In this document: in pieces, positions 55,113 to 64,000 of the stretch | Numbering within the stretch: position 1 is the first letter of the stretch | How the letters are laid out: each line of letters opens with the position of its first letter | DNA from: GCA-002733465 sp039969155 | Lineage (GTDB): Bacteria > Pseudomonadota > Gammaproteobacteria > Enterobacterales > Kangiellaceae | Length of the DNA stretch: 64,000 nt | Reading direction: 5' to 3' | NCBI GenBank assembly: GCA_039969155.1 | Contig: JBDVOJ010000051.1 | Location: 1-64,000 of the forward strand | Position numbers and translations under genes: made by a program | The notes under the pieces: model-generated | The model's database searches: none | What the model was told of the DNA's origin: nothing | Seen by the model: the letters and a program-made list of their open reading frames with translations, nothing else

Positions 55113-55407
55113 ATTTGAACTCTTATTTGAGCATAACAGCTGATTGTATTCAGTAAATCACAATTAAATTCAAACACTAGTTTAGATTCTACTGAATTTT
55201 TTAATAATATCTGATACTTACGTAACTTTAACCATAAGTCAATACCGTAACTACGTGACTTCACCGCATATAGTTCCTGACTCTCTTTTTTAACACCATT
55301 TTAAATCAACAACTTACAAATATTATGCGTCATAGCTATATAAGCCATTAACAAACACAACTTACACAAGTAAGTATCTATGGTACAGACATCAAGGAGG
55401 ATTCAAC
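55113..55407. promoter_or_regulatory. attI-like region between integrase remnant and first cassette
   Basis: This AT-rich gap lies between the divergent integrase remnant (plus) and the first cassette (minus), where attI and the cassette promoter Pc belong. The minus strand holds GTTATGC at 55131-55137, a candidate recombination core. I do not see a clean -35/-10 pair for Pc or a LexA operator. Confidence 0.6.
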
Positions 55408-55515
55408 ATGACTCAAAAGCCAAGATTTATGCGTCTGGTCAGAGAAAGGATTAGAATGATGCAATACTCGTATATGCTTACTATTGGTCTTTTTCTAACC
55501 TTTCACAATCAGTAA
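55408..55515 (+). pseudogene. remnant of an integron integrase N-terminus
   Basis: A 35-codon frame with a perfect AAGGAGG seven bases before its ATG encodes MTQKPRFMRLVRERIRMMQ, then YSY. The PRF-(x)2-LVRERIR-x3-YS pattern matches the start of IntI proteins (compare LDQLRERIRYLHYS of IntI1). After YSY, at about 55476, the similarity stops. The last codons run into the end of the convergent M24 peptidase gene, so a deletion joined the intI start to that gene. Position and divergent direction relative to the cassettes are exactly those of intI. The identification rests on about 20 residues. Confidence 0.65.
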
Positions 55516-56844
55516 TAGATCTTCCTGCCTGCCATCCAAATACCACACACCCGAGTCATCAAAAAATGCATCTTCTTCCAGCATAATTCGAATTTCCTTG
55601 CCCCATGCTTCTATTTCAATCGCGTTGTTTAACTCAATGGAATAAGCGGTGTTTAAATGCAATGGATAATCACCACTGCCTGGCACGCCACCTTGTGAGT
55701 CCCACATGCCAAGCGTGGTGCCTGCAGCATGCCCATGATAGCCCAAAGGATGAGTGTAAATACTGGGCTTTAGTCCTTGTGCAATCGCTTGCTCTCGTGA
55801 CATTTCTAATACTTCATTTCCGGTTCGACCGACCTTAAAGTTGTTAGTAAAAATATTTTGCAACTGATTCCCTTTAGCTAGGGCTTTTTCTAAATAGGCT
55901 GGTGCTTTTGTTTCCCCCTTTTTTAATACATAGGCGTGCTGTTGGGTATCAGTATTTAAGCGCAAGTAGGTTATTCCAAAATCAACATGTAGCAGGTCCC
56001 CTTCTCTGATCACATTGTCACCGTATCCGTTAGTAAAGGAATCTTCATGATCAAATTTTACTTTGTCATTTCTTTGAATGGACACGCTAGGATGAAACCA
56101 TGTCGTGAGCTTTAGTTCTCGAACTTTTTCTCTAAACCACCAAACCACATCCTCTGTGGTTGTTATTCCCGGCTTGACGACTTTTGAGCTAAAACCTTCA
56201 GCAATAATTTGGTGAGCGATTGCCGTCATGTTTTTCATTAGCTCAACTTCTTTAGGAGTTCTTATTTCAAGCCAATTAATGGCTAAAGGTTCGGAAGAAA
56301 CTAATCTAGATTTAAATTTCTCTGGTAGTGCTGCCATTAAATTTTGTTGATCAGTAGCAACTAACCCGTCAGCATGCGCCCAAGTTTTAGATTGATTAAT
56401 GCCGATTTGTTTGGGTTGATATTGTTCCATTAATTCGACTAAGGCTTGCCATTGGTTAGGTTGTTTCTTTTTGTCCCATGCACGTTCAAACACATTGCCT
56501 ACCTTATACGGTGCGATAGCGAATGTTTTAACAGTTCCAGATGGCGTTAGTATCGCGGTTAAAATGGTAGTTCTTCTCGCAGATACCCAAGTAGCTGGTA
56601 AAAATGTCTTAAGGATAGGATCCTCATTGTATTCGCGGCTTATCATCAGCCACATATCAATTTTTGACCGTTGCATTAACTGTGGCAATAGGGATTTAAC
56701 TCTTTCTTCCGTGACCTGATCGATAATCACCGCCCGCTCTCTCATTGATAGAATACTGGAATAATGATCTTTAGCTAGACAGACTTGGAAGAAGGGTTGG
56801 GCAACAATAATTATCAGAAATACTACCGTGATCGGAAAATTCAT
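55495..56844 (-). CDS. M24-family (Xaa-Pro dipeptidase-like) metallopeptidase, secreted
   Basis: This 449-residue protein has a signal peptide (MNFPITVVFLIIIVAQPFFQVCLA) and a pita-bread fold with metal ligands in HVDFGITYLRLNTDTQ (two Asp), HPLGYHGH (His), IELNNAIE (Glu) and MLEEDAFF (Glu). It is longer at the N-terminus than methionine aminopeptidase, like Xaa-Pro peptidases. A cysteine near the signal end (QVCLA) is not in a lipobox context. Its 3' end lies across the deletion point of the integrase remnant. The peptidase itself looks complete. Confidence 0.9.
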   Translation of the reverse strand: MNFPITVVFLIIIVAQPFFQVCLAKDHYSSILSMRERAVIIDQVTEERVKSLLPQLMQRSKIDMWLMISREYNEDPILKTFLPATWVSARRTTILTAILTPSGTVKTFAIAPYKVGNVFERAWDKKKQPNQWQALVELMEQYQPKQIGINQSKTWAHADGLVATDQQNLMAALPEKFKSRLVSSEPLAINWLEIRTPKEVELMKNMTAIAHQIIAEGFSSKVVKPGITTTEDVVWWFREKVRELKLTTWFHPSVSIQRNDKVKFDHEDSFTNGYGDNVIREGDLLHVDFGITYLRLNTDTQQHAYVLKKGETKAPAYLEKALAKGNQLQNIFTNNFKVGRTGNEVLEMSREQAIAQGLKPSIYTHPLGYHGHAAGTTLGMWDSQGGVPGSGDYPLHLNTAYSIELNNAIEIEAWGKEIRIMLEEDAFFDDSGVWYLDGRQEDLLLIVKG

Positions 56845-57031
56845 AACAAGCCTTTGTGAGTTAATTTATGAAACCAGTAAGTCAGAAGTTTTCTGCTAAG
56901 TACTTCCAGTTAGATTAGCTTTGTACAATAGATTGACTACTTAAAGCAACTTTGATTTATTTGGCAGTAACGGTACCTGATGGAAACTATGGCTATGGGG
57001 AGGGAACAAACTCAGTAATCTAACTTAAACA

Positions 57032-59059
57032 CTAAGAGTCCAATTTGTGAGCTTCAAAATTGTAAAAAAACTCGTGTAACTGGCTATTTTTGAGCGGCTT
57101 ACTATATAGATACCCCTGTAAGTAACTTGCACCCAAACTTTTCAGTGCCTCAGCTTGCCGCCTCGTTTCGATACCTTCTGCGACAGTTTCACAACCTAAT
57201 TGATTAGCAATGTACAAGGCCGCTTTTACAATTGAGGCACCTTTTTCATCTAATCGAGCAACAAAGGTTCTATCAATTTTTATGATATGAAATGGAATAG
57301 ATTGTAATTGCGAAAGTGAAGAATAACCGGTACCAAAATCATCAATCGATACACGAACCCTTCTTCGCATAATTTCCGCTAGTAAATTAGCCACAAACTC
57401 TTTATTTTCTGCAAAAACCGACTCAGTAATTTCTAAAATTAAACGCTCGGGTTTAAGTTGGCTTTGTTCAAGCGCATTATCTAAAATCGAAAGAAAATCG
57501 TCATCAAGTAATTGCACCATAGATACGTTAACTGAAACTGAGCAATTATTATCTCTCGGCCATTGATTAGCGTCAAAGCAAGCTTTCCGTAGTACCCACT
57601 CGCCAATTTGTAAAATTAAACTGGATTGTTCTGCGACTGGAATAAACACATCAGGACCAATAGCTTCACCTTTAAATGTCCACCTTAGTAAGGCCTCGCA
57701 ACTATTGATTTGATTACTGATGGGATCAATCACAGGTTGATAAGTTAGATGAAGTTCATCTCTTTCAATGGCCATTCTAAGCCCATCTCTGAGATGTTCC
57801 TGTTGTTTTACTGTTTCTAAAAGTTGTTTAGAAAAAACGACGGCTTTTGAATTAAGTGTGTTCTTCTGCTGGTACATAGCAATGTCAGCAAACTGAATTA
57901 ACTGTTTCACTTTTTGACTGTGTTTAGGCGCTAACGCGATACCTATCGAAGCACCTACGCTAAGAACTATTGAATCGAACTGAATTGAATTTTCAATGGA
58001 TTCGGTAATTAATCTCGCCTGCTCCTCAGCTTGCTCAATAGTCAAGTTTGGAAGTGCAAGTACAAATTCATCACCTCCCCAACGGCATATATTTCCATTG
58101 GCTCTAAACGCTAGCAATCGCTGAGTGACCAGCATTAACACTTGATCTCCAATTTCGTGACCAAAAATATCATTAACCTTCTTAAAGCCGTCTAAATCAA
58201 TAAATAAAACGGCAATAGTTCCGTTAGATTTAAGTTGCTCTTGCATAAGCTTTTCTAGTGCAAAGATAAATGCGGTTCGATTATACAATTTCGTCAGTGG
58301 ATCTAATTTAGATAATCGATAAACTTCTTGAGTCCTCTCTTGCACTTGTTCTTCAAGCGAAGCATTGATTTCGTTAAGCTGGTGGTAGGCACGATTTAGC
58401 TCCGAATTCATTCTCTTAATTTCGTTTTTTTCAGTTTGCAATTCCTCCACTAAGCTTAAATTATGATACTTGAGCGAAATAGCATCACTGATCGATATAG
58501 CTGACTTGTTAGCGGAAAATACCATGACAAACCCAAAGAAGATCCCTAAGGTCCCGAGAACACTTAAGAAACCATCACCGGTTAGCAGTAAATAGGCAGA
58601 GCCGGGAATTAATAAAATGGAGCTATAGCTAATTGCTGCGAGCTTTGAAGCGGCTAGAATTGATGCTGCTCCGCCGGCCATGGCCGCGATGACGATCAGA
58701 GTAAAAGCTAATTCGATAACCTCTACTTGATGACTAATGATGAATAAGTAAACACACCATAGAATTGCCGAGCCAATAGAACCGAGCAGGAATCGTCGAT
58801 AAGGCCAGCTAGGAGAATAATCATTATGCCTGAGTTTAACGCGCCAATAACTGAAATCGGCTAGCCGCAGTAGAGTCACTGTCACAACCGCCCACCACCA
58901 GATTGTTTTATATTCAGAGACTGGAGAGGTTTCAAATCCAAAGACCAATGCACTCGCAGCCAACAAGGTAATAAACACCCCAGCTATCGAATTGATATAG
59001 AGTAAATCCACCGCATCGATGGTTTCTCTTCGATTAATCTTAGTATCTCCGCCTTTCAC
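57032..59059 (-). CDS. membrane GGDEF-EAL c-di-GMP enzyme
   Basis: This 675-residue protein has about six N-terminal transmembrane helices (20-190), a coiled coil (200-245), a GGDEF domain with intact RWGGDEF near 330 and an EAL domain with CEALLRW, ITESVFAENK, DDFGTGYSSL, KIDRTFV and VAEGIET. Both active-site sets look intact, so it could make and degrade c-di-GMP. It is monocistronic and convergent with nothing close. The sensory input would come through the membrane region, which resembles MASE-type sensors. Confidence 0.92.
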   Translation of the reverse strand: MKGGDTKINRRETIDAVDLLYINSIAGVFITLLAASALVFGFETSPVSEYKTIWWWAVVTVTLLRLADFSYWRVKLRHNDYSPSWPYRRFLLGSIGSAILWCVYLFIISHQVEVIELAFTLIVIAAMAGGAASILAASKLAAISYSSILLIPGSAYLLLTGDGFLSVLGTLGIFFGFVMVFSANKSAISISDAISLKYHNLSLVEELQTEKNEIKRMNSELNRAYHQLNEINASLEEQVQERTQEVYRLSKLDPLTKLYNRTAFIFALEKLMQEQLKSNGTIAVLFIDLDGFKKVNDIFGHEIGDQVLMLVTQRLLAFRANGNICRWGGDEFVLALPNLTIEQAEEQARLITESIENSIQFDSIVLSVGASIGIALAPKHSQKVKQLIQFADIAMYQQKNTLNSKAVVFSKQLLETVKQQEHLRDGLRMAIERDELHLTYQPVIDPISNQINSCEALLRWTFKGEAIGPDVFIPVAEQSSLILQIGEWVLRKACFDANQWPRDNNCSVSVNVSMVQLLDDDFLSILDNALEQSQLKPERLILEITESVFAENKEFVANLLAEIMRRRVRVSIDDFGTGYSSLSQLQSIPFHIIKIDRTFVARLDEKGASIVKAALYIANQLGCETVAEGIETRRQAEALKSLGASYLQGYLYSKPLKNSQLHEFFYNFEAHKLDS

Positions 59060-59168
59060 TAATCCCTCTAACAGCCGTTACTAAATCGGTAGTGTATGCA
59101 GTCGGTTTATCATACTTCTAACTAAATGATAGCCGAGATTAAACTATTTTGCTGAGTCTAAGCCGCAA

Positions 59169-61364
59169 CTATTTCCCCGGATGATATTGTCTTTTGGCTC
59201 TTTTAATCACATCTTGGTAATAGTAGGCTACCTCTTTGAACTGACCACGTTTATATAACGCGACTTGATCAGAAAAATGGGGTGATTTTGGGTCACCACT
59301 CTGACCTCCCGCGAGCAGACTCTTGGCTCTCAGCTTTTCACCAAACTCCACGACTGCTACAAAGCTATTACCTGATGTTCCGTAGATCTTTTTGCTATCG
59401 CCATAGCGTTTAGCGCCATAAGACGCCAAGGCTCCCCAACGACCTGATGCCAAAGGAATTCCGACGGAAGGTAAAGCATCATTAAAGGGTTGTTTGATAC
59501 GACCGTCAATGCGCTGATATCGATTGACGGCTTGCCAATCGAGTTTCCAAGTACCGAATTCTTCCGTTAGCTGCTTCACTGTTTCATCAAATATGGCTAA
59601 TCGTTCGGTTGCTTTTGAACGATTAGAGAAATGCTCGATTAGCGAAATAAATGATGAGTCGCCAAGGTTTTCAGGGATTACACCTTTTTTGAGGTAATTG
59701 ATTCCGTAAAAGTGAGCCAAGGTCATTGCTTGAGAGTCGCCACGCACCTTGAAGTCCCATTGTTCCAGGAGCCGTATGGGTTCTTGCAATGATGGATATT
59801 GTTTCGAGTGTTCTTTGTAAGCTTTTATAAGACCGGGTATCAAACGTTCAAATGCTGGAAGATGTGGGTCATAAGCGATTTCAATTAACTTGTCTAAGGT
59901 GATGTCCTGCTGATTTTTCAACACCTTCACGGCGTGTAGTCCACGAAAGTTTTCAGGATCAGGCGCCATATATTTAGGGAAGTTACCCGGATCGGGACTA
60001 TGCTTGGCTGCCGCAGTAAAAGGCGTTGAGTTACAGTTTTGTATCCAGCCATTTTCCGGGTTTAACATAGTAATCATTTCATCCACTGAATGAAGACCTT
60101 GCCAATCGGTATCCGGGTTACTACCATCGACCGGCTTGGAGTAATCGAATTTTGGATTTCTCTTAGGCATGAAATTTCCATGATAATAAGCAATATTGCC
60201 CTGTGAATCTGCAAACACCGTATTGTTGGATGAATTAGTCCGAATATTCATCATTTCTCTAAATTCATCATGATTGGCCAGCTTGGTGCGAATGAATGAC
60301 TGCTGCAAGGCGTTAACCGGATCCCAGTTAATTTTAGTAGCAACCCAGTGGCCATCTAACTGATGAGTGATCGGTCCGTGGTGTGTATGAAATGCGTTAA
60401 ATACTCGTTGCTTAAGCTCACTACCCGAACGGTAGAACAGCTTGATTTTTGACTGCTTAACTTGACGTTCTTCATCACCGTATTGATAAACCAGGTCTTT
60501 TCCTTGTTTGCTGACCTTTTCAACAAACTCATCCTTAAAATCAGCGTAAGTCGAGGTGTGCATCCACCCAGTATTTTCGTTGAACCCCTGATAAACAAAA
60601 AACTGTCCCCAAGTTACCGCGCCATAGGCATTTAAACCTTGTTCGCTGACCACATGAACTTCACCTCTAAAAAAGAATGATGTGTGAGGATTAATCAACA
60701 ACATCGCATGGCCGCTTTCGGTTAGTTTCCCCGAAATAGCGAATCCATTTGAACCTTGAGGCTCCTTATAAGAAGGCCTCTTTGGCTTGGTTGTCAGGGA
60801 TTCTAGTGGTGCTTGTTGATCGCCATAGAATTCGGCAATTCCCTTAAGTGGAATCTGTTCAATATCCCCACCTATTGAGCCTTCACTAAAAAACATAGGC
60901 ATCCAAGGCTCAAATCGGGTCAATAATTTAGGTTTTACTTTCGGATGAGTTGCTAAGTAATAATTAAGTCCATCAGCAAATGCATCACACAACTCTCGAA
61001 GCCATTGCGGCGAGCGCTGATAGGCAGCCTTAGCTTCTGATTCAGTCATATAGAGTCTCGCCCTTAAGTCACTGAATATAGCTTGTTTACCCTCTACTTC
61101 GGCTAATCGGCCAGTCGCCCAAATGTAGTTTCTTTCAATACGGTTAAAATCATCTTCTGCTTGGGCAAACAACAGTCCAAACACCGCATCAGCATCGGTC
61201 TTTCCATAGATATGAGGAACGCCGTAATCATCTCTGATAATGGTGACGGCTTTTGCTCTTTCGGATAAGCGTTGTAACTCTTTGGCTTGTAGGGATGCAG
61301 ACAGCTCACTCGAGAATAAAAACGTGGCGAATAAGATGATTATGAATTGAATTATTTTACCCAC
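59169..61364 (-). CDS. penicillin/acyl-homoserine-lactone acylase family Ntn hydrolase
   Basis: This 731-residue protein has a signal peptide (MGKIIQFIIILFATFLFSSELSASLQA). The alpha subunit carries VTIIRDDYGVPHIYGKTDADAVFGLLFAQAEDDF. The autocatalytic nucleophile serine sits in EPQG/SNGFAISG near residue 205, and later blocks are LINPHTSFFFRGEVH and NNTVFADSQGNIAYYHGNFMP. It would mature by self-cleavage into two chains and hydrolyse amides such as AHL or beta-lactam side chains. The true substrate is unknown. It is complete and monocistronic. Confidence 0.92.
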   Translation of the reverse strand: MGKIIQFIIILFATFLFSSELSASLQAKELQRLSERAKAVTIIRDDYGVPHIYGKTDADAVFGLLFAQAEDDFNRIERNYIWATGRLAEVEGKQAIFSDLRARLYMTESEAKAAYQRSPQWLRELCDAFADGLNYYLATHPKVKPKLLTRFEPWMPMFFSEGSIGGDIEQIPLKGIAEFYGDQQAPLESLTTKPKRPSYKEPQGSNGFAISGKLTESGHAMLLINPHTSFFFRGEVHVVSEQGLNAYGAVTWGQFFVYQGFNENTGWMHTSTYADFKDEFVEKVSKQGKDLVYQYGDEERQVKQSKIKLFYRSGSELKQRVFNAFHTHHGPITHQLDGHWVATKINWDPVNALQQSFIRTKLANHDEFREMMNIRTNSSNNTVFADSQGNIAYYHGNFMPKRNPKFDYSKPVDGSNPDTDWQGLHSVDEMITMLNPENGWIQNCNSTPFTAAAKHSPDPGNFPKYMAPDPENFRGLHAVKVLKNQQDITLDKLIEIAYDPHLPAFERLIPGLIKAYKEHSKQYPSLQEPIRLLEQWDFKVRGDSQAMTLAHFYGINYLKKGVIPENLGDSSFISLIEHFSNRSKATERLAIFDETVKQLTEEFGTWKLDWQAVNRYQRIDGRIKQPFNDALPSVGIPLASGRWGALASYGAKRYGDSKKIYGTSGNSFVAVVEFGEKLRAKSLLAGGQSGDPKSPHFSDQVALYKRGQFKEVAYYYQDVIKRAKRQYHPGK

Positions 61365-61505
61365 TTCGATCCCTCTTAATTATTTGTTATTGGAATTACG
61401 ATACTACGGTTGGCGTCGACAAATCAAATGGTTAAAGAAATAGTTATCCAAGCTATTTAAACGGATCACTTACAAGTTATTCGATTTGATAGAAGGAATA
61501 AAAAG

Positions 61506-61527
61506 GACGGCAGAAGAATCTGCCGTC
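61506..61527 (-). terminator. rho-independent terminator downstream of the CsgG-like gene
   Basis: GACGGCAGA (61506-61514) pairs perfectly with TCTGCCGTC (61519-61527) around AGAA. On the minus strand it is followed by CTTTTTATT. It lies about 155 bases after the CsgG-like stop. Confidence 0.85.
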
Positions 61528-61681
61528 AATCATAGAAATGATTGGTTTATACCAATAAGAGTTAAAATAGCAAAGCGCTGCCATCGTTCAGCACTTACAC
61601 AAGCTTTAGCACTCAACATTCCTATAAGACAACCTTACGAGAAGGATTTTATTTTTAGAGCTAGATTCGATGGTGTCTTAT

Positions 61682-63100
61682 TTATTCTGCAAATAATGAT
61701 TCTTGAGTGACTAATTCAAACGTAGCGATGGAGTTTCTTATCCGAGATTCAAAAGCTTCATTCGCCAAAATATTTTCACGATGTTGTTCGAATAATTTGT
61801 TGTACTTTAGAATTTTCTTGCCCAGAACATCCCACCCTTGTTGCTTTGCCGATATTGGCCAAGACTCTAGTTCAATTTTAGCCGTTTGCAGTTTTCCGGT
61901 GACGATTCCAGACCAAGCCATCCACCATTGACCTCCCATATTTCTAGTTTCAAATTGCTTAACTTGTTCGGGAGTGAAGCTAGCGAATGAAGACATAAAA
62001 GTCACCGCCGCTTTAAGGCCATCGTAATAATCATTTAGTGCATCTTCATCAAAAGCATCAATCCGGATATTGGCATTTCTGTTGACATTCACCCGTGTAG
62101 TTCCCTGAGTTTGCCTAACCACCGGCTTGGGTTGCGCGACTGGTTGAGTTACCTCGACACTCGCTCTACTCTGCTTGGCCTTAGGCATGGGATCGTCGGC
62201 ACCACCTACTTTTAATTTTCCGCCTTTACCGAGCCCTCCCTCGACCGCTTGAGGTTTGTAGTTGCGTAACGCTTTGACCATCTTATTATAAGAATCAGCA
62301 AAAGCGGCCATAATTACTTTACCTTCAGGTGTATCAGTAAATGCACTTACACCACCAATTCCTGCGAAGCCATTACCGCCGAGAGATAGTCCAGCGACAC
62401 TAAAATCAAAATTTTTCGCACTGCCTTCTGCAGCAGAAACTTGAACACCCGACCGATTTTCAATTAACAATAGCGTGGTAGAGGCTTCATTTGATTGGAC
62501 ACTGCCGCGGCCACTAACTAATCCGCCAGCTCTTCGAGTCAATTTATTAAAAAAGCCGCTGACCCCACCATTCTTTTTCTGAGAAAATTGAATAGAAGGA
62601 CTTAAGGTATAGTCGGCAGCCACCATTTGACCTTTACCAAAGTTACTACCATCTCTCAACTCGCCAGAATTCATTAATGCTCGCTCTTGTGTCATTGCGG
62701 CCATCGCCTGCCCTCTTTCAACAATGACAAAACAGTTAGATTGTTGAATCATCATTCTAATGACCGGAATGGTTGATCCTAAATTAGGGTAATAACGCCG
62801 ATAATGCCCCCACCAAGCGAGCCTAGTATCTTCGTAGAGCCGTAAAGTTCCCAACGAACTATCACATTTTTCCAAAGAGCTATCTTCGCCCTCAGCGGTA
62901 CTTCCTGCCGCGGCCCCTGAGACTTTACTTTTGGAGCCTCCTCCCAAGGTTGGTAAGCTGCCGCTACAGCCGATTAATACCGACAGACTTGCCGCAAAAC
63001 TAGCATTTACCAATGATTTAAAAACCTTAGAATTGGGAGTCCTTCTGACTAAACTGCGTGTTATTACCCGAACGGGAGATAAAATGATTTCAGTATTCAT
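61682..63100 (-). CDS. CsgG/HfaB-like outer-membrane lipoprotein
   Basis: I choose the ATG at 63100, with AAAAGGAC upstream, over a longer frame beginning at 63175. The 472-residue product has lipobox SVLIGCSGS near residue 45. A Gly/Ser-rich spacer is followed by a CsgG-like region, with features such as NCFVIVERGQAMAAMTQER, YTLSPSIQFSQ and VSVAEG-like beta segments in a partly repeated Gly-rich stretch, and a C-terminal helical domain. CsgG-like proteins export curli or anchor polysaccharide holdfasts. Secreted partners (csgA/B/E/F) are not adjacent. The function is only inferred. Confidence 0.7.
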   Translation of the reverse strand: MNTEIILSPVRVITRSLVRRTPNSKVFKSLVNASFAASLSVLIGCSGSLPTLGGGSKSKVSGAAAGSTAEGEDSSLEKCDSSLGTLRLYEDTRLAWWGHYRRYYPNLGSTIPVIRMMIQQSNCFVIVERGQAMAAMTQERALMNSGELRDGSNFGKGQMVAADYTLSPSIQFSQKKNGGVSGFFNKLTRRAGGLVSGRGSVQSNEASTTLLLIENRSGVQVSAAEGSAKNFDFSVAGLSLGGNGFAGIGGVSAFTDTPEGKVIMAAFADSYNKMVKALRNYKPQAVEGGLGKGGKLKVGGADDPMPKAKQSRASVEVTQPVAQPKPVVRQTQGTTRVNVNRNANIRIDAFDEDALNDYYDGLKAAVTFMSSFASFTPEQVKQFETRNMGGQWWMAWSGIVTGKLQTAKIELESWPISAKQQGWDVLGKKILKYNKLFEQHRENILANEAFESRIRNSIATFELVTQESLFAE

Positions 63101-63200
63101 AAGTGTGTCCTTTTTAATTAAAAACGATGGATTATTGTTATGTGTTGCGCTTATGAATATGCCCAAGTCGGGCAAATAATGAGCCTGCAGATAACGTCAG

Positions 63201-63407
63201 TTAACGGCAGTTTAGATTAGTTAAGCAACCATCAGAGAACTCAACTAGAGTAGGCAGAAGACTAAGTTTTTGATAACGACTAATTGAAGAACTATGACAT
63301 TCTCCCCCGCATGTTGCGCAGGAGTTGGCTCTAACGGAAACTAGCTTAAGTTTGGAAGGATGAACGAGGTTGAATAAATCAACGGGATTGAGAGGTAGCC
63401 CGGTCAA
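63201..63407 (-). CDS. possible small Cys-rich protein translationally coupled to the editing gene
   Basis: A 68-residue frame starts with TTG overlapping the stop of the AlaX-like gene by four bases (TTGA). It contains CATCGGEC and two more Cys, a pattern that could bind metal. I do not recognise a family. The unusual start and lack of motif support leave it uncertain. Confidence 0.3.
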   Translation of the reverse strand: MTGLPLNPVDLFNLVHPSKLKLVSVRANSCATCGGECHSSSISRYQKLSLLPTLVEFSDGCLTNLNCR

Positions 63408-64000
63408 TCCGCAAATACAATGTTTACTCGTCGGTTGCGTTTACCTTTGTTCTCGATTTTTGAGACTCGGATCGCACCAATTTCATTAGTAGATTTAACA
63501 TGGGTTCCTCCGCATGGCTGTAAATCGACATTTTCACCGACTCTTAAGAGTCTAACTTTACCGACGCCTCGGGGAGGTTTTACCGACATTGTTCTAACTA
63601 ACTCTGGCGATTGATCGAGAATATCATCATCAACCCACTCAGTAGTTACAGCGAGCGGTTGCTCAACTAAATGATTAAGAGCGTCAGTAATCTGCTGCTT
63701 TTCAAGAGTATGCTCACCTACGTCAAAATCTAATCGACTCTTGCTAGCTCCGATTTGACCGCCCGTTACGCCGCATGGAACCACCGAACAGAGCAAATGT
63801 AATGCGGTATGCATTCTCATATGTAAATAGCGGACACTCCAATCAATTTCAGCTTCAACTTTGTCACCGACGTTCGGCATTGAATCTGTCGATGCAGGCA
63901 CATGAATTAGCTCCCCAGTTTGCCTATCGTAAACTGTGGTCGCGATCTTGATTTCTACACCATTAACTTTAAGCGTCCCCTGATCACCAGGCTGACCTCC
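63404..64000 (-). CDS. AlaX-type alanyl-tRNA editing protein (incomplete at window edge)
   Basis: The reading frame continues past the right edge, so the start is missing. The sequence holds GGQPGDQGTLKVNG at the edge (editing-domain substrate loop), HMRMHTALHLL (Zn ligands H-x3-H), CGGTHV (Cys and His ligands) and ends NRRVNIVFAD. These are the AlaXp hallmarks for hydrolysing mischarged Ser/Gly-tRNA(Ala). A frame starting with GTG at 63901 is only part of it. The visible part has about 198 residues. Confidence 0.93.
   Translation of the reverse strand, partial: GGQPGDQGTLKVNGVEIKIATTVYDRQTGELIHVPASTDSMPNVGDKVEAEIDWSVRYLHMRMHTALHLLCSVVPCGVTGGQIGASKSRLDFDVGEHTLEKQQITDALNHLVEQPLAVTTEWVDDDILDQSPELVRTMSVKPPRGVGKVRLLRVGENVDLQPCGGTHVKSTNEIGAIRVSKIENKGKRNRRVNIVFAD

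Noticed and set aside
55510..55515. FHNQ at the end of the integrase stub as evidence for intI
   Set aside because: The codons overlap the 3' end of the M24 peptidase gene, so the resemblance to IntI FHN is coincidence. Only the first about 22 residues are used as evidence.

Overview
This window looks like chromosomal DNA from an AT-rich, free-living, probably marine gammaproteobacterium. I infer this from the E. coli/Pseudomonas-like forms of GlnB, BamD, RluD, ThiI, LexA, HrpA, PilS/PilR and FNR, and from a narXL-narK-narGHJI-ppiC arrangement typical of gammaproteobacterial nitrate respirers. A Kangiella/Aliikangiella-type lineage is a guess that I cannot test here.

Positions 1-25,000 form an anaerobic nitrate-respiration island. 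A NarX/NarL sensor pair is divergent from the nitrate/nitrite transporter NarK and the membrane nitrate reductase NarGHJI with a parvulin PpiC. An outer-membrane porin is divergent from molybdenum-cofactor genes: moaA behind a Moco riboswitch-like leader, then moeA and a small unknown gene. A tandem universal stress protein, mobA, a tyrosine-decarboxylase-like enzyme, FNR and the oxygen-independent hemN follow. FNR boxes (TTGAT-N4-ATCAA or near matches) lie upstream of narK, the porin, the stress protein, the decarboxylase and hemN, so the cluster carries its regulator, sensor, cofactor supply, transport and enzyme together.

Positions 25,000-47,700 are mostly core genes: an acyltransferase, pgeF-rluD, bamD, glnB, nadE, pilSR and a FimT-like pilin, thiI, lexA, a beta-propeller diguanylate cyclase, hrpA, a lipase-like hydrolase, a Tag-like glycosylase, an unusual duplicated secreted protein and a hexapeptide acetyltransferase. 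They are followed by a gene-poor 600 bp element with long inverted termini and an M28 lipoprotein peptidase.

Positions 50,900-55,500 are the most unusual part. They read as a decayed chromosomal integron: a remnant of an integron-integrase N-terminus (plus strand, 55,408), an attI-like core, then a minus-strand run of small unrelated genes separated by five attC-like inverted repeats. The array is interrupted by a frameshifted IS200-like (RAYT/Y1) transposase and a truncated cupin gene. A second attC with flanking cassette-like genes and no integrase lies 38 kb away at 12,600-13,630. The right end (55,500-64,000) holds an M24 peptidase, a GGDEF-EAL protein, a penicillin/AHL acylase, a CsgG-like lipoprotein and an incomplete AlaX-type editing protein running off the window.
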